Shown here one piece after another: positions 1 through 9,928 of a stretch of 64,000 nt of DNA (positions are counted from its first letter, which is position 1; each line of letters opens with the position of its first letter). Below the pieces are notes generated by a model. That model saw only the letters and a program-made list of their open reading frames with translations, was not told the origin of the DNA and ran no database searches. A program made the translations under genes and the position numbers. Source of the stretch: a bacterium (GTDB taxonomy: Bacteria > Verrucomicrobiota > Verrucomicrobiia > Limisphaerales > J093); assembly GCA_021780105.1 (NCBI GenBank), contig JAJXZJ010000021.1, forward strand, positions 59,011 to 123,010, in the 5' to 3' direction.

Positions 1-2
1 TC

Positions 3-2183
3 CGGGTGAACAAGCGATTGTGCGAAATCACCGGCTACCCCGCCGCTGAACTGCTGGAACTGCGCGTGGCCGATCTCACCTACGAGGAAGACCGGGAGCG
101 CGATGCGGAGCTGTTCCAAGGGGTCGTTCGGGGCAAATTGCAGGATTATCGAACGGAAAAGCGCTACGTGCGCAAGGACGGCACGCTGACCTGGGTGAAC
201 ATCAACATGGCGGTTGTCCGCGATGCCGGCGGGCGCCCCACGCGAACGATGGCCACCATCGAGGACATTTCCAAGCGCAAGCGCATGGAGGACGAACTGC
301 GGCAGTTCAACCAGCGCCTGGAGCAGCGGGTGATCGAGCGCACCGCGGAACTCACGCGCGAAATGACCGAGCGCCAGCGGGCCGAGGCACAGTTGCATAC
401 GCTCTGGAGCGCCGTGCAGCAAAGCCCCACGGTGGTGATGATCACCGATCCGAACGGCGCCATTGAATACGTCAACCCGCGTTTCGAAGTCCTCACGGGC
501 TACGCGGCAGCCGAGGCGGTCGGGCAAAACCCGCGGTTGCTCAAATCCGGTGTGCATCCGCGCGAATTCTACGCAGACCTCTGGCGCACGCTGCTGGCCG
601 GCCAAACCTGGCGGGGAGAAATCTGCGACCGGAAAAAGAACGGTGAGTCGTTTTGGAAACTGGCGACCATTGCTCCGGTCCGCAATCCTGCGGGCGAGAT
701 CGTTCACTTTGTCTCCCTCGAAGAGGACATCACGGAACGGCGGCGCATCATGGAGGAATTGCGCCAGGCCAGGGACGCCGCGGAAGCCGCCAGCCGCGCC
801 AAGAGCGCGTTTCTGGCCAACATGTCCCATGAAATCCGCACGCCGATGAACGCCGTCCTCGGCTACGCGCAGTTGCTGCAACAGCGGCCGACACTGCCAC
901 CGGATGTCCAGGAAAAGCTGGCGATCATCAACCGCAGCGGCGAGCACCTGATGAGCCTGATCAACGCGGTGCTGGAGATGTCCAAGATTGAGGCCGGCCG
1001 CATGGTGGTCGAGCCGGTCCGCTTCGACCTGCCGGCCCTGCTCGGCGAGCTGGCCGGTGTCTTCCGTCTGCGGGCGGAAACCAACGGCCTGGACTTCGTC
1101 GTGGCCGGGGCAGACGCGTTGCCGCGCCACGTCGAGGGCGATCAGGCCAAGATTCGGCAGGTGTTGATGAACCTGCTGGGCAACGCCTTCAAATTCACCA
1201 CCCGCGGCCGGGTGGAACTGCGCGTCACCACCCGACACGGACTCGACGGCGCGGTGTGGCTGCAAGCCGAGGTGCAGGACACCGGCATGGGAATTCCGCC
1301 GGAGGAACAGGACCTGCTCTTCCAGCCCTTCCAGCAAACCAGCAGCGGCCAGAACCTGCAATCGGGTACCGGCCTCGGACTTGCGATCAGCCGGCAATAC
1401 GCCCGGCTGATGGGCGGCGACCTCACCGTCGCCAGTCGGCCGGGACACGGAAGCACCTTCTGGTTCGAGGTCCCCGTCCGCGTGGTCGCAAACGCCAGCG
1501 CGTCCGTGTCCGCGGCACGCCGCCGCGTGGTCGGCCTTGCTCCGGGACAACCGGTGATCCGCGTCCTCGTGGTGGATGACAACAGCGAGAGCCGCAACTG
1601 GCTCGGCGAATTGCTGGGGCTGGTCGGCTTTGCGGTCGTGGAGGCGGCCGATGGCCGGGAGGCGATCCGCGCCTGGGAAAGCTGGAAGCCCCAGTTGGTC
1701 CTGACGGATCTGCGAATGCCGGGCACGGATGGCTACGAAGTTGCGCGTCGCATCAAGGCCAGCGCCGGCGGAAGCGACACGGTGATTCTGGCCCTGACGG
1801 CGGCGGTTTTTGAAAAGGACCGCGAGGCGGTGATCGCCGCGGGCGCCAGCGACGTGCTGACCAAGCCGGTGGACAAGGACCTGCTTTTCAATCGCATCCG
1901 CGCGCACCTCCCGGTCCAGTTCCGCTATGCCGACGAACCCAAGCCGGCCGGGGGAGGCGAACGCGCCGCCAGGAACCTGACCATCCAGTCGCTGGCCGGC
2001 CTACCGGCAGAATTGCGATCCGCCTTGCGCAGCGCGGTGCGCACCGGCGAATCCCGTCTTTTGATCAAGCTCCTGCAGGAGGTCGCGGCGCTGGATGCGC
2101 CGCTGGCGGAACAGTTGGAGGCGCTGGCCCGAAATTACGATTATGACAGTCTCTCCCGCCTGCTGGCCGCAGAATCCGCCTGA
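3..2183 (+). CDS. Hybrid PAS sensor histidine kinase/response regulator, 5' partial
   Basis: This is a membrane-free (in the visible part) two-component hybrid kinase. The window opens inside the gene: the frame is already coding (RVNKRLCEITGY, a PAS core) before the GTG at position 6, so the true start lies upstream. In order it has a PAS domain with PAC motif (visible residues 1-90), a short coiled coil rich in RQRAEAQ, a second PAS/PAC (about 130-250), a HisKA dimerisation helix with the phospho-acceptor in NMSHEIRTPMN, an HATPase_c domain (N box NLLGNAFKF, G boxes DTGMGIP and GTGLGLAIS), a receiver domain (VLVVDDN, phospho-Asp in LTDLRMPG, Lys in LTKPVD), and a 70-residue helical tail. 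It should sense a soluble or redox cue and relay phosphate to its own receiver. No cognate output gene is visible. Confidence 0.93.
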   Translation, partial: RVNKRLCEITGYPAAELLELRVADLTYEEDRERDAELFQGVVRGKLQDYRTEKRYVRKDGTLTWVNINMAVVRDAGGRPTRTMATIEDISKRKRMEDELRQFNQRLEQRVIERTAELTREMTERQRAEAQLHTLWSAVQQSPTVVMITDPNGAIEYVNPRFEVLTGYAAAEAVGQNPRLLKSGVHPREFYADLWRTLLAGQTWRGEICDRKKNGESFWKLATIAPVRNPAGEIVHFVSLEEDITERRRIMEELRQARDAAEAASRAKSAFLANMSHEIRTPMNAVLGYAQLLQQRPTLPPDVQEKLAIINRSGEHLMSLINAVLEMSKIEAGRMVVEPVRFDLPALLGELAGVFRLRAETNGLDFVVAGADALPRHVEGDQAKIRQVLMNLLGNAFKFTTRGRVELRVTTRHGLDGAVWLQAEVQDTGMGIPPEEQDLLFQPFQQTSSGQNLQSGTGLGLAISRQYARLMGGDLTVASRPGHGSTFWFEVPVRVVANASASVSAARRRVVGLAPGQPVIRVLVVDDNSESRNWLGELLGLVGFAVVEAADGREAIRAWESWKPQLVLTDLRMPGTDGYEVARRIKASAGGSDTVILALTAAVFEKDREAVIAAGASDVLTKPVDKDLLFNRIRAHLPVQFRYADEPKPAGGGERAARNLTIQSLAGLPAELRSALRSAVRTGESRLLIKLLQEVAALDAPLAEQLEALARNYDYDSLSRLLAAESA

Positions 2184-2309
2184 GCGCCTTCCCGGCAAAG
2201 CGCCCGCCGGCACCCTGGACGGGCGGCGATGGAATTCGGCCGGCGCCAAAACGCGGGTTGGCGTTTTGCCGGCGGTTGCAGTAGCCTGAGCGCACGATTC
2301 CGTTGACGA

Positions 2310-3134
2310 ATGAAAACCATGTTTGCGCAAACGCTCACGCTGTTGGCCGCCTCGCTGGCGCTGACGCTGTTCACCGAACCATCCTCGCTCGCCGCCGACG
2401 CCAAGCCGCTGAAGGTTTTGCTGGTCGCCGGCGGCTGTTGTCATGATTACGCGAAGCAGAAGGACATCCTGAAAAACGGCATTGAGGCGCGCATCAACGC
2501 GACCGTGGACATTGCCTACGCCGACGATGACACCACGCACCCGAAGCTGCCGATCTATGGTCATCCTGATTACGCCACCGGTTACGACGTGGTGATCCAT
2601 GACGAATGCGCCGCCGACGTGAACGATCCCGCCATTGTCGAAGCGGTCCTCAAGCCGCATCGCGACGGCATTCCCGGCGTGAACCTGCACTGCGCCATGC
2701 ACTGCTACCGCATTGGCAATCCGAACGATCCCGTCACCCCCGGCACGCCGCACGGATTATGGTTTGAATACCTGGGCCTCCAGTCCAGCGGGCACGGCGC
2801 GCAGGCCCCGATCGCAATTCACTTCCTCGACGCAGAAAATCCGATCACGAAGGGAATGTCCGACTGGACCACCGTCAACGAGGAACTTTACAACAACGTG
2901 AAAATCTTCGACGGCGCCCGCCCGCTGGCCCGCGGCAAGCAGGGCCAGGGCGACTTCGTCGTGGTTTGGACCAACCTCTACCAAGGCAAAACGCGCGTGT
3001 TCAGCACCACCATCGGGCACAACAACCAGACAGTAGAAGATCCACGCTACCTCGATCTCGTCACGCGGGGCCTCCTGTGGGCCTGCAACAAACTCGGCGA
3101 TGACGGCAAACCGCTGCCCGGCTACGGAAAATAG
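2310..3134 (+). CDS. Exported ThuA-like domain protein
   Basis: A 274-residue protein with an N-terminal signal peptide (hydrophobic LTLLAASLALTLF, likely cleavage after LAADA) followed by a single ThuA-like domain, a class I glutamine-amidotransferase-like fold. Visible family marks are the opening strand KVLLVAGGCCHDY, the YDVVIHDEC strand, and a GVNLHCAMHCY segment where the amidotransferase nucleophile elbow would lie, then HFLDAENPITKG and FSTTIGHNNQT. Verrucomicrobia and Planctomycetes carry many exported ThuA paralogues, usually beside glycan-degradation genes, but their reaction is not established. It lies 16 bases upstream of a large GH42-like glycosidase on the same strand, so the two are probably co-transcribed and act on the same periplasmic sugar. 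Function beyond the family name is inference. Confidence 0.85.
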   Translation: MKTMFAQTLTLLAASLALTLFTEPSSLAADAKPLKVLLVAGGCCHDYAKQKDILKNGIEARINATVDIAYADDDTTHPKLPIYGHPDYATGYDVVIHDECAADVNDPAIVEAVLKPHRDGIPGVNLHCAMHCYRIGNPNDPVTPGTPHGLWFEYLGLQSSGHGAQAPIAIHFLDAENPITKGMSDWTTVNEELYNNVKIFDGARPLARGKQGQGDFVVVWTNLYQGKTRVFSTTIGHNNQTVEDPRYLDLVTRGLLWACNKLGDDGKPLPGYGK

Positions 3135-3150
3135 GACCGAACGGGCCGCC

Positions 3151-5826
3151 GTGAAAACGGTGAAACCCGGCTGGCGCGAGCGGAGCTTGTTCGCGACGCC
3201 GCGAGGTTTCATCGCGTCGCTGGTCCTTTTCGCCACGTCGTTGGTGGCGGCAGTTTCCCCACTCACCGTCCACGTTGAATCCACCAACGGCGCGCCGCGG
3301 TTGGTGGTCAACGGCACCCCCGTACGTGCCCGGATGTTCTTCGGAATGCCCGGCCCGGCGCCGATGCCGGTTTCGCCGGCGTGGAAGGAAGTGAGTTTCG
3401 ACTTTGTCGCCACCGGCGGCGCCACCAATGGCACGATGCACTTCCGCTTTGGCCACGCGCCGGGCGATGTCTATCTCGACGACATTCACGTGGCCGATCT
3501 CGACGGCGCGATCGACCTCATTCCGCGCTGCGATTTCGAGGGCGGGCTGGAGAGCTTCAAGCGTGACTGGACCTTCTGGCCGGTGGGCGCCGCGAATACC
3601 GTCGGCACCGTGGACGTGTTGGCTGGCGCCGGCCACGGCGGCACCGCCGCGCTCCATGTGAAGCTGAGCGCGCCGGCGAATGGCATGTGGCCGGACTTCC
3701 ACATCTACCACGATCCTCGGCTGAGGATTTCCGAAGGCCATCGGTATCGCGTCAGCTTGTGGGTGCGCGCGGAGCCGGCGCGGGATCTCACCGTGGCGTT
3801 CTATCAACCCGGTGAAACCTTCAAGCAACTCGGCGGCCCACCGGGTGTTTTCGAGACGCAAATCAAACTCGCCGCCGCGGCCGGCGTGAACTTCGTCAGC
3901 TTCCCCGTCGGTTTGCCATGGCCTCACCCCGGAACGCCGGAAGATTGGTCCAACGAGGATCAGGCGTGCGAAACCGTCCTGCGCGCCAACCCGCAGGCAC
4001 TGCTCGTACCGCGCATCGGCATGGACCCGCCGGCATGGTGGCGGAAGGCACATCCCGACGACGTGATGCAGTGGGAGGACGGCCGCCGCGGCAAGGCGGT
4101 CGTGGCCTCGCCGCGCTACCGACGTGACGCGGCAGAACGGCTGGCAGCGCTCGTGCGGCACTTGGAGGAACAATTCGGCGACCACGTCGCTGGCTATCAT
4201 GTATGCGGACAAAACACCGGCGAGTGGTTTTACGAAGCCACGTGGGACCGCCCGCTGAACGGCTACGCGCCCGCCGATCTGGCCGCGTGGCGGCGCTGGT
4301 TGAAAACACATTACGGCGACGACGCGGCCCTGCGCCGCGCGTGGAACGATCCCGCGGTAACCGGCGAGACCGCCGTTGTGCCTTCGCCCGCCGCGCGTCA
4401 CGCCGCGCCGGACGGGGTTTTCATTGATCCCGCTGGGGGACAGAGTTTGCTGGATTGGGCCGAGTTCCAACAGGAGGCGATGGCGGATTGTGTTTGCGAA
4501 CTGGCGCACGCCGTCCGCACGGCTTCGCAAGGCCGCAAGCTGGTGCTCTTTTTCTACGGCTATGTGTTCGAATTCGCCGCGATCCAGAACGCCCCGGCCA
4601 CCTGCGGCCATTACGCGCTGCGGCGGGTGCTGAACTGCCCGGATATTGACGTGCTCTGTTCGCCGATCTCCTACTTCGACCGCGGCCTGGGCCAGAGCGC
4701 GCCGTCCATGACCGCGGCCGAAAGCGTGGCGCTGGCCGGCAAAATGTGGCTCAACGAGGACGACACACACACCTGTCTGGCGCACGAGGATTTTCCCGGG
4801 GCCATGCAGCATGTCGCCACGCTGGCGGAGACCAACGAGGAACTGACGCGCAACGTCGCGCAAGAGGCGCTGCGGAATTTCGGAACGTGGTGGATGGACC
4901 TCGGGGCGAGCGGTTGGTTCAACGATCCGGCAATGTGGGCGGAAATGAAACGGCTGCGCGCCCTCGATGAACCACTGCTGCAACACCCCACGCCGTTTCG
5001 CCCGGAAGTGGCCGCGGTGATGGACGAGCGCGCCATGCTGCGCGTGGCGGCGGGCGGCTCGCTCGTGACGCGTCCCGGCATCTACGAGGCGCGCGCCGCG
5101 CTGGGGCGGATGGGCGCGCCTTACGGGCAATACCTGTTGGACGATGTCCTGGCCGGCCGCGTCCACGCCCGGCTCTATGTGTTCCTCGACACTTGGAGTC
5201 TCTCGCCGGCCGAGCGCGCCCAACTTCTGCACGTCACCCGCGGCGCCGCGCGGATTTGGTGCTATGCGCCGAGTTACTACGATGACAATCAGCCGTCGCC
5301 CGCGGCGATGCAGGCTTTGACGGGATTTACCTTGCGGCAGGCCGCGCCGCCAAAGGCCATCGCGACACCGACGGAGGTCGGGCGGCAACTGGGCATTTTG
5401 CACGCGTTCGGCGTTGAGCGACCGGTGCAGCCGCTGTTCGCCGCCACCGATGCCAGGGGCGACGAAGTCCTCGCAACGTATCCCGACGGTTCCGCCGCGG
5501 TGACGTGGCGACGCACCGCGGACGGACCGTCATTTTTCGTCGGCGTGCCGGGACTTACGTCGGAGTTGCTGCGCGCCGCCGCGCGGGCGGGGCGCGTTCA
5601 TCTGTTCACGGAAACCGATTGCAACGTCTATGCGAACGGTCAATTCCTGGCGCTCCACGGTGCGCAGGACGGCCCGCTGAGGATCAGCGTTAGCCACAGC
5701 GGACCGATGCACGACGTGTTGACGGGCGCGGCAATCGCGGACGGCCCGGAATTCACGCTGACGTTGCGGCGGGGAGAAACCAAGATTCTGAGCTACGGTC
5801 CGGACAAAAATGCGGCCGGCAACTGA
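3151..5826 (+). CDS. Exported GH42-like beta-galactosidase/glycosidase
   Basis: An 891-residue exported glycosidase. I chose the GTG at 3151 because an in-frame ATG at 3100 lies within the upstream gene; from 3151 the N-terminus has positive charges and a hydrophobic core (FIASLVLFATSLVAAV) as a signal peptide. Residues about 60-220 form a beta-sandwich, carbohydrate-binding-like region (HFRFGHAPGDVYLDDIHV). The following TIM barrel resembles GH42: LVPRIGMDPPAWW, VAGYHVCGQNTGEWFY (candidate acid/base region) and a later LNEDDTH segment with acidic residues at the expected end of a strand. A trimerisation/GATase-like domain (YGQYLLDDVL) and a C-terminal beta domain follow. The family points to beta-galactoside or related oligosaccharide cleavage; the substrate cannot be fixed from sequence. 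Confidence 0.75.
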   Translation: MKTVKPGWRERSLFATPRGFIASLVLFATSLVAAVSPLTVHVESTNGAPRLVVNGTPVRARMFFGMPGPAPMPVSPAWKEVSFDFVATGGATNGTMHFRFGHAPGDVYLDDIHVADLDGAIDLIPRCDFEGGLESFKRDWTFWPVGAANTVGTVDVLAGAGHGGTAALHVKLSAPANGMWPDFHIYHDPRLRISEGHRYRVSLWVRAEPARDLTVAFYQPGETFKQLGGPPGVFETQIKLAAAAGVNFVSFPVGLPWPHPGTPEDWSNEDQACETVLRANPQALLVPRIGMDPPAWWRKAHPDDVMQWEDGRRGKAVVASPRYRRDAAERLAALVRHLEEQFGDHVAGYHVCGQNTGEWFYEATWDRPLNGYAPADLAAWRRWLKTHYGDDAALRRAWNDPAVTGETAVVPSPAARHAAPDGVFIDPAGGQSLLDWAEFQQEAMADCVCELAHAVRTASQGRKLVLFFYGYVFEFAAIQNAPATCGHYALRRVLNCPDIDVLCSPISYFDRGLGQSAPSMTAAESVALAGKMWLNEDDTHTCLAHEDFPGAMQHVATLAETNEELTRNVAQEALRNFGTWWMDLGASGWFNDPAMWAEMKRLRALDEPLLQHPTPFRPEVAAVMDERAMLRVAAGGSLVTRPGIYEARAALGRMGAPYGQYLLDDVLAGRVHARLYVFLDTWSLSPAERAQLLHVTRGAARIWCYAPSYYDDNQPSPAAMQALTGFTLRQAAPPKAIATPTEVGRQLGILHAFGVERPVQPLFAATDARGDEVLATYPDGSAAVTWRRTADGPSFFVGVPGLTSELLRAAARAGRVHLFTETDCNVYANGQFLALHGAQDGPLRISVSHSGPMHDVLTGAAIADGPEFTLTLRRGETKILSYGPDKNAAGN

Positions 5827-6176
5827 AATCAGCCAAAGGTGCTTGTCCACAAGCGCCGGCTGGGTTTCTGTCAACCTTGAGACGCAACCGTCTCCGTTGC
5901 AGCCGGAAGAACATAATTGATCGCGGGGCAAGCCACGAGGCATGCCGCTCCCGAATTTCCTTTTTCACGGCGCTTTACTCGGCGGAGCGAACAGGGCAGA
6001 GTCTTGGGAAAGTCAACCGGTTTCATGGAATTCGGAATCACAACGAAGAATGCGGTGTTCAATGGCGGTGATGGTGATGCGTGTCGCGCTGGAAACGACC
6101 CAGCCCGCTGCACCGTCGAGTCAGAAACGGCGGTCACCGCTCGGGCCACAAGTTTTTGACCGTTGGCAGTTCATTT
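5827..6176. other. Intergenic stretch with a nested hairpin, no gene seen
   Basis: No convincing gene is present in these 350 bases. The only structure is a two-tier inverted repeat just after the glycosidase stop: an outer 7-bp stem (5856-5862 with 5900-5906, CCGGCTG/CAGCCGG) enclosing a perfect 6-bp hairpin (5879-5894, GAGACG-CAAC-CGTCTC). There is no T-tract, so a terminator role is only possible. Confidence 0.4.
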
Positions 6177-6392
6177 ATGAAGATCGTTTTCAGCGTCCTG
6201 CTCGTCGTGGTCGCCGTTTTGGCCGGTGGCTGTGGCGGCATCAGCGCCACCAAATCCGTCTCGCCTCTCGATTTCCTGCTGCCGGGCGTGCGCCTCGAGC
6301 CACGAACGCCAGCCCCAACGATTCCGGGCACGACCAACGCGATCCCGATGCTGGCCCAAGCCAGCCAGCCGGTTTCTGCCGCACGACCGTAA
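6177..6392 (+). CDS. Small lipoprotein
   Basis: A 71-residue predicted lipoprotein. The ATG at 6177 gives a short charged N-terminus, a hydrophobic run (IVFSVLLVVVAVLAG) and a lipobox-like GGC with Cys at residue 20, so the protein is probably lipidated and anchored to a membrane. The mature part is about 50 residues, low in complexity and rich in Pro and Thr, with a SPLDFLLPGVRLEP segment. I recall similar tiny lipoproteins with a DFLLPG motif from Verrucomicrobia, but their job is unknown. It stands alone between the glycosidase and the convergent fucose isomerase. Confidence 0.6.
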   Translation: MKIVFSVLLVVVAVLAGGCGGISATKSVSPLDFLLPGVRLEPRTPAPTIPGTTNAIPMLAQASQPVSAARP

Positions 6393-6629
6393 CACTTTGT
6401 CCCTACGCGCAGACCGCGCCGACAGCGATGATCGAGTTTGTCAGGGATCTGCATCATCCGCGTGAAACACTTCCCGTCGCGCTGTCCGACTTGGCTCCGG
6501 TTTCGCCACCAGCGCGCGGGCCAGAAACGTTTTCCGCGCCCAAGGCGGGCAGGCGGACAGTGATGAACACGTAGGCTTCGGTGACTCCTGGCCCGGTTCG
6601 TCGCCCGATAACGGCACCGCCCAGCCGCG

Positions 6630-8441
6630 TCAAATACGACTGTAAAGCGGGCCGAAATTTGCGCAGGCGCGGTAGTCGGCGCCTTGCGGTTCGAGCGCGC
6701 CGAACAACGACCACGCGCTCGGCCGGAACACGTCGGCCTCAGCTACGTTGTGCATCGCCACCGGGATACGCAACATCGAAGCCAGCGCGATGACATCCGC
6801 GCCGATGTGGCCGTAGCTGATGGCACCGTGATTCGCGCTCCAATTATTCATCACGGAGTAAACGTCCGCGAACGGACCGCCGCCGGTCAGACGCGGCACA
6901 AACCACGTCGTCGGCCACGTTTCGTTCGTCCGTTCGTTCAGCGTCTTGTGGACCTTCGCCGGCAGGTCCACCGACCAGCCTTCGGCAATTTGCAGCACTG
7001 GCCCCAATCCGGCGACGCGGCTGAGGCGGGTCATTGTCAAGGGCATGCCGCCGCGCGACAGGTAACACGACGAGAAGCCGCCACCACGGAAATATTCATA
7101 CACCGCCGCCGGCCAGGTTGTCGCCTTGAGGCATTTTTGCACCTCGGCCTCGGTGATTTCCCAGAACGGTTTCATCACCGGCTTGCCGCCGCGCGTCTGC
7201 TCGCCCGTGCCGTCGAGCGTGGCGGCGCCAGAATTGATCAAGTGAATCAACCCGTTCGCGCAATCCCCGGTGAGTTTCTGGCCGGTGACGCGCTGGACAG
7301 CGTCCGGACTCCAATACGTCCGCACGTCGGCGAAGATTTGCGCCGTGTTCGTCAACAGGTAGCCAAACAACATGCACACGCCGTTGAGGCTGTCGTTCTC
7401 GGTCGCCAGCAGTCGCGGCGGCCGGATGCCGTTCCAGTCGAATGACGAGTTGAGGATCGCCTCCATGAAATCGCCGTTCGGGAAATGGTCGGTCCACTGG
7501 CGCTGGCCCTGAAAACCGCCGAGAATGGCGTTGTGGCCAAGCGCCTCCTCGCCAAAACCAGCCTCGGCCAGGCGCGGGTTGCCGATCATCAGGTCGCGCG
7601 TGACGAGCGTCATTTTGACGACGGTTTCCCATTCCTTTGCCTTTGCTTCGGCACTGCGACGGCTGGCGGACACGTTGACATCCTTGCCTTCCTGGCAATG
7701 TTTCCGCACCCAGGCCAGCGCCGTTTCAAATTCTGCACGGTCGTAAATCTGCTCGTCCATGCGCCGGACCAACTCGGACATGTCCACGCCCTCAACCCTC
7801 ATGCCGAGGTATTGCTCGAAAAACGCCGGCACCACGATCGAGCCGGCGATGCCCATCGAGACGCCGCCGAGCGACAGGTAAGACTTGCCGCGCATGATCG
7901 CCGTGGCCAGTCCCGCGCGGGCAAACCGCAGCAATTTCGCCTGCACATCGGCGGGGATTGCGCTGTCGCCCGCGTTCTGCACGTCACGGCCGTAAATGCC
8001 GAAGGCGGGCAGGCCCTTCTGATTGTGCGCCGCGAGAACGGCGGCAAGATACACTGCGCCCGGCCGCTCCGTGCCGTTGAAGCCCCAGACCGCCTTCGGA
8101 ATGAGCGTATCGGTGTCCATCGTCTCGCTGCCGTAACACCAGCAGGGCGTGACGGTGAGCGAGACACCGACGCCGGCGCGGGCGAACTTTTCAGCGCAGG
8201 CGGCTGCCTCGGCCACACCACCGATGCATGAATCCGCAATCACGCACTCCACGGGCTGGCCGTTGGGGTAACGGAGATTAGCCGATAGAAATTTTGCCGC
8301 AGTTTCGGCCATGACCATCACCTGATTCTCCAGCGATTCGCGGACACCGCGCCGGCGGCCGTCAATGGCCGGCCGAATGCCGATTTTGGGAAGTGAGCCT
8401 ATCAGCGGGAAGGGATTTGAGGTTGTCATAGCCGATTTCAT
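6630..8441 (-). CDS. fucI: L-fucose isomerase
   Basis: A 603-residue cytoplasmic ketol isomerase that converts L-fucose to L-fuculose (family members also take D-arabinose), the first step of fucose catabolism. It matches E. coli FucI almost end to end (591 residues): [14 protein letters not shown] near the N-terminus, [45 protein letters not shown], the Mn-site region [17 protein letters not shown], and [22 protein letters not shown] and [13 protein letters not shown] towards the C-terminus. ATG at 8441 and ATG at 8429 are both possible; the first is given. Neighbours do not include fuculokinase or aldolase, so the rest of the pathway lies elsewhere. Exported glycosidases nearby fit use of fucose-containing polysaccharides. 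Confidence 0.96.
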   Translation of the reverse strand: MKSAMTTSNPFPLIGSLPKIGIRPAIDGRRRGVRESLENQVMVMAETAAKFLSANLRYPNGQPVECVIADSCIGGVAEAAACAEKFARAGVGVSLTVTPCWCYGSETMDTDTLIPKAVWGFNGTERPGAVYLAAVLAAHNQKGLPAFGIYGRDVQNAGDSAIPADVQAKLLRFARAGLATAIMRGKSYLSLGGVSMGIAGSIVVPAFFEQYLGMRVEGVDMSELVRRMDEQIYDRAEFETALAWVRKHCQEGKDVNVSASRRSAEAKAKEWETVVKMTLVTRDLMIGNPRLAEAGFGEEALGHNAILGGFQGQRQWTDHFPNGDFMEAILNSSFDWNGIRPPRLLATENDSLNGVCMLFGYLLTNTAQIFADVRTYWSPDAVQRVTGQKLTGDCANGLIHLINSGAATLDGTGEQTRGGKPVMKPFWEITEAEVQKCLKATTWPAAVYEYFRGGGFSSCYLSRGGMPLTMTRLSRVAGLGPVLQIAEGWSVDLPAKVHKTLNERTNETWPTTWFVPRLTGGGPFADVYSVMNNWSANHGAISYGHIGADVIALASMLRIPVAMHNVAEADVFRPSAWSLFGALEPQGADYRACANFGPLYSRI

Positions 8442-8563
8442 TGCGCATGTCTGTCCGTTGGCCGCAGCGTAGCGAATTGTCGCCTCATTGTCATGGAAAC
8501 TCTGCACCCGGCCGCCTGTGCGTAAACGGCAGTCCTGAATCGCAAGGACAAAGCAGAATGCGT

Positions 8564-9700
8564 CTAACGCCCGCCACGCCGCCGCAAAACCCACAACCCA
8601 AACGCTCCTCCTGCGAACAGAACGCCGCTTAGCGGCTCGGGCACCCCGGCCGGCACCCATTCGACCGCGTGCAAGGCGCCGGAGGAGTCCATCGCATCGC
8701 CGACAATGACCCCTTGGTCGTTAATCGCATAGGCAGAACTGTAGGCCCCGCCCAAGGTTCCCAGATCCGTCATTGTCGTGCCATTCCAGACGAAGGCGTG
8801 GTAAGTTCCATCTGATTCCGACGCCCAACCCACGACGTCTCCGGCGTTGTTCAGGCCATAAGCCCAACTTTGTGAGCCTCCCAAAGTCCCCAGGTCAATA
8901 ACCTGGCTTGCAGGATCGCCGTTCCAAAACGCAGCATGGTCATCGGCTACACCTTGTGGCGTCCCCCAAAGGATGACCTGCCCCGAATCATTGATTTCCC
9001 TTGCGGCTGTCCAGAGGCCCCCGGAAAGATTTCCCAAATCCACCGGAGCAGTGGATCCCCACAAACAGGCCCTGTCTTTGCCAGAGGCGTCAAACCCGGT
9101 GCCAACCACGACTCCCTGGTTGTTGATGCTGTAAGCAACGCTGTACTCACCACCGAGCGTGCCGAGATCCTGTGCGCCATTTGCATTCCAAATCGTCGCG
9201 TGGTTTGCCCCGGAGCTTAAGTCCGAGTTTCCGACGGCAGTTCCCGCGCCGTTGATTCCCCAAACAGTTCCCGCAGGCCCACCCAGCGTCGGCAGTGCGG
9301 TGACGCCGCTTCCTGTCCAAAGCGCAGCTTGAGTTACTCCTGCGCCGTTTTGAGCCCACCCACCAATGACCCCCTTATCGTTAATGGTCAATGCGCGACT
9401 ATTGTCCCCGCCCAGCGTTCCGAGGTCGGAGATCGAACCTGCCTGCCAACTGACGGCGTGCTGAACAACGGTATTCGCCAGCAACCCCTCACCCGCCACC
9501 TGTCCTAACGCATTAATCGCGCGAGCTTGCGAATATCCGCCTCCCAAATCGCCAAGATCCACCATCACGTAGCCTCCCTCGGCCGCCCCCCGGCAAGTCA
9601 AACCCAATCCCGCAAACAAAACCCAACCACGGCGGAATAACCTTTTGAACCTTCGGCCGCCGAAAACCTCAACTCTCCAAATGCCGCCACAATTACTCAT
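8564..9700 (-). CDS. HAF-repeat exported protein with PEP-CTERM sorting signal
   Basis: A 378-residue surface or exopolysaccharide-associated protein. From ATG 9700 there is a basic stretch and a hydrophobic segment ([10 protein letters not shown]) as signal peptide. The body is built from about seven copies of the extracellular HAF repeat, roughly 45 residues each, marked by DLGTLGG, xSxAxxINxxGxVVG and HAxxWxG. The C-terminus is a PEP-CTERM anchor: VPEP, a hydrophobic helix, then RRRGGR. PEP-CTERM proteins are recognised by an exosortase at the inner membrane; no exosortase gene is in the window. A longer reading frame continues upstream to 9871, but it lacks a better signal peptide. It neighbours a second PEP-CTERM gene on the same strand, separated by a strong terminator, so they are separate units. 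Confidence 0.85.
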   Translation of the reverse strand: MSNCGGIWRVEVFGGRRFKRLFRRGWVLFAGLGLTCRGAAEGGYVMVDLGDLGGGYSQARAINALGQVAGEGLLANTVVQHAVSWQAGSISDLGTLGGDNSRALTINDKGVIGGWAQNGAGVTQAALWTGSGVTALPTLGGPAGTVWGINGAGTAVGNSDLSSGANHATIWNANGAQDLGTLGGEYSVAYSINNQGVVVGTGFDASGKDRACLWGSTAPVDLGNLSGGLWTAAREINDSGQVILWGTPQGVADDHAAFWNGDPASQVIDLGTLGGSQSWAYGLNNAGDVVGWASESDGTYHAFVWNGTTMTDLGTLGGAYSSAYAINDQGVIVGDAMDSSGALHAVEWVPAGVPEPLSGVLFAGGAFGLWVLRRRGGR

Positions 9701-9845
9701 GGAAAATAGTGAGAAAGCTCGCAAAATTCGAAGACACAGAGCCGATGAACAAACTGACCAGGACTTCAACCGCCTCTTCAATTTGAAGTAGTTGGGCTTC
9801 ACCCTTGCAGTCATAATGCAAATTCCAAGGCCAGATGACCCAATA

Positions 9846-9887
9846 AAAAGCCCCGGGGAAATGTTCACCATTCACCCCGGGACTTTT
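9846..9887 (-). terminator. Rho-independent terminator of the 9929-10624 gene
   Basis: Read on the minus strand, a 13-bp stem (9875-9887 with 9846-9858, one G-U pair) has a GC-rich core CCCGGGG and closes a 16-base loop. It is followed by a T-rich tail made from the left arm and the bases before it. It lies 42 bases after the PEP-CTERM stop. Confidence 0.8.
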
Positions 9888-9928
9888 CGTAAGCAAGCAA
9901 TCTCTCAGAGAAAGCAATCCAAATCTCT

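Noticed and set aside
3061..5403. A 780-codon minus-strand frame opposite the GH42-like gene
   Set aside because: The plus-strand protein has a signal peptide and recognisable domains; the antisense frame has Arg/His-rich composition and no motif.
6393..6629. Coding potential between the small lipoprotein and fucI
   Set aside because: No frame with a start and a recognisable product was found on either strand.
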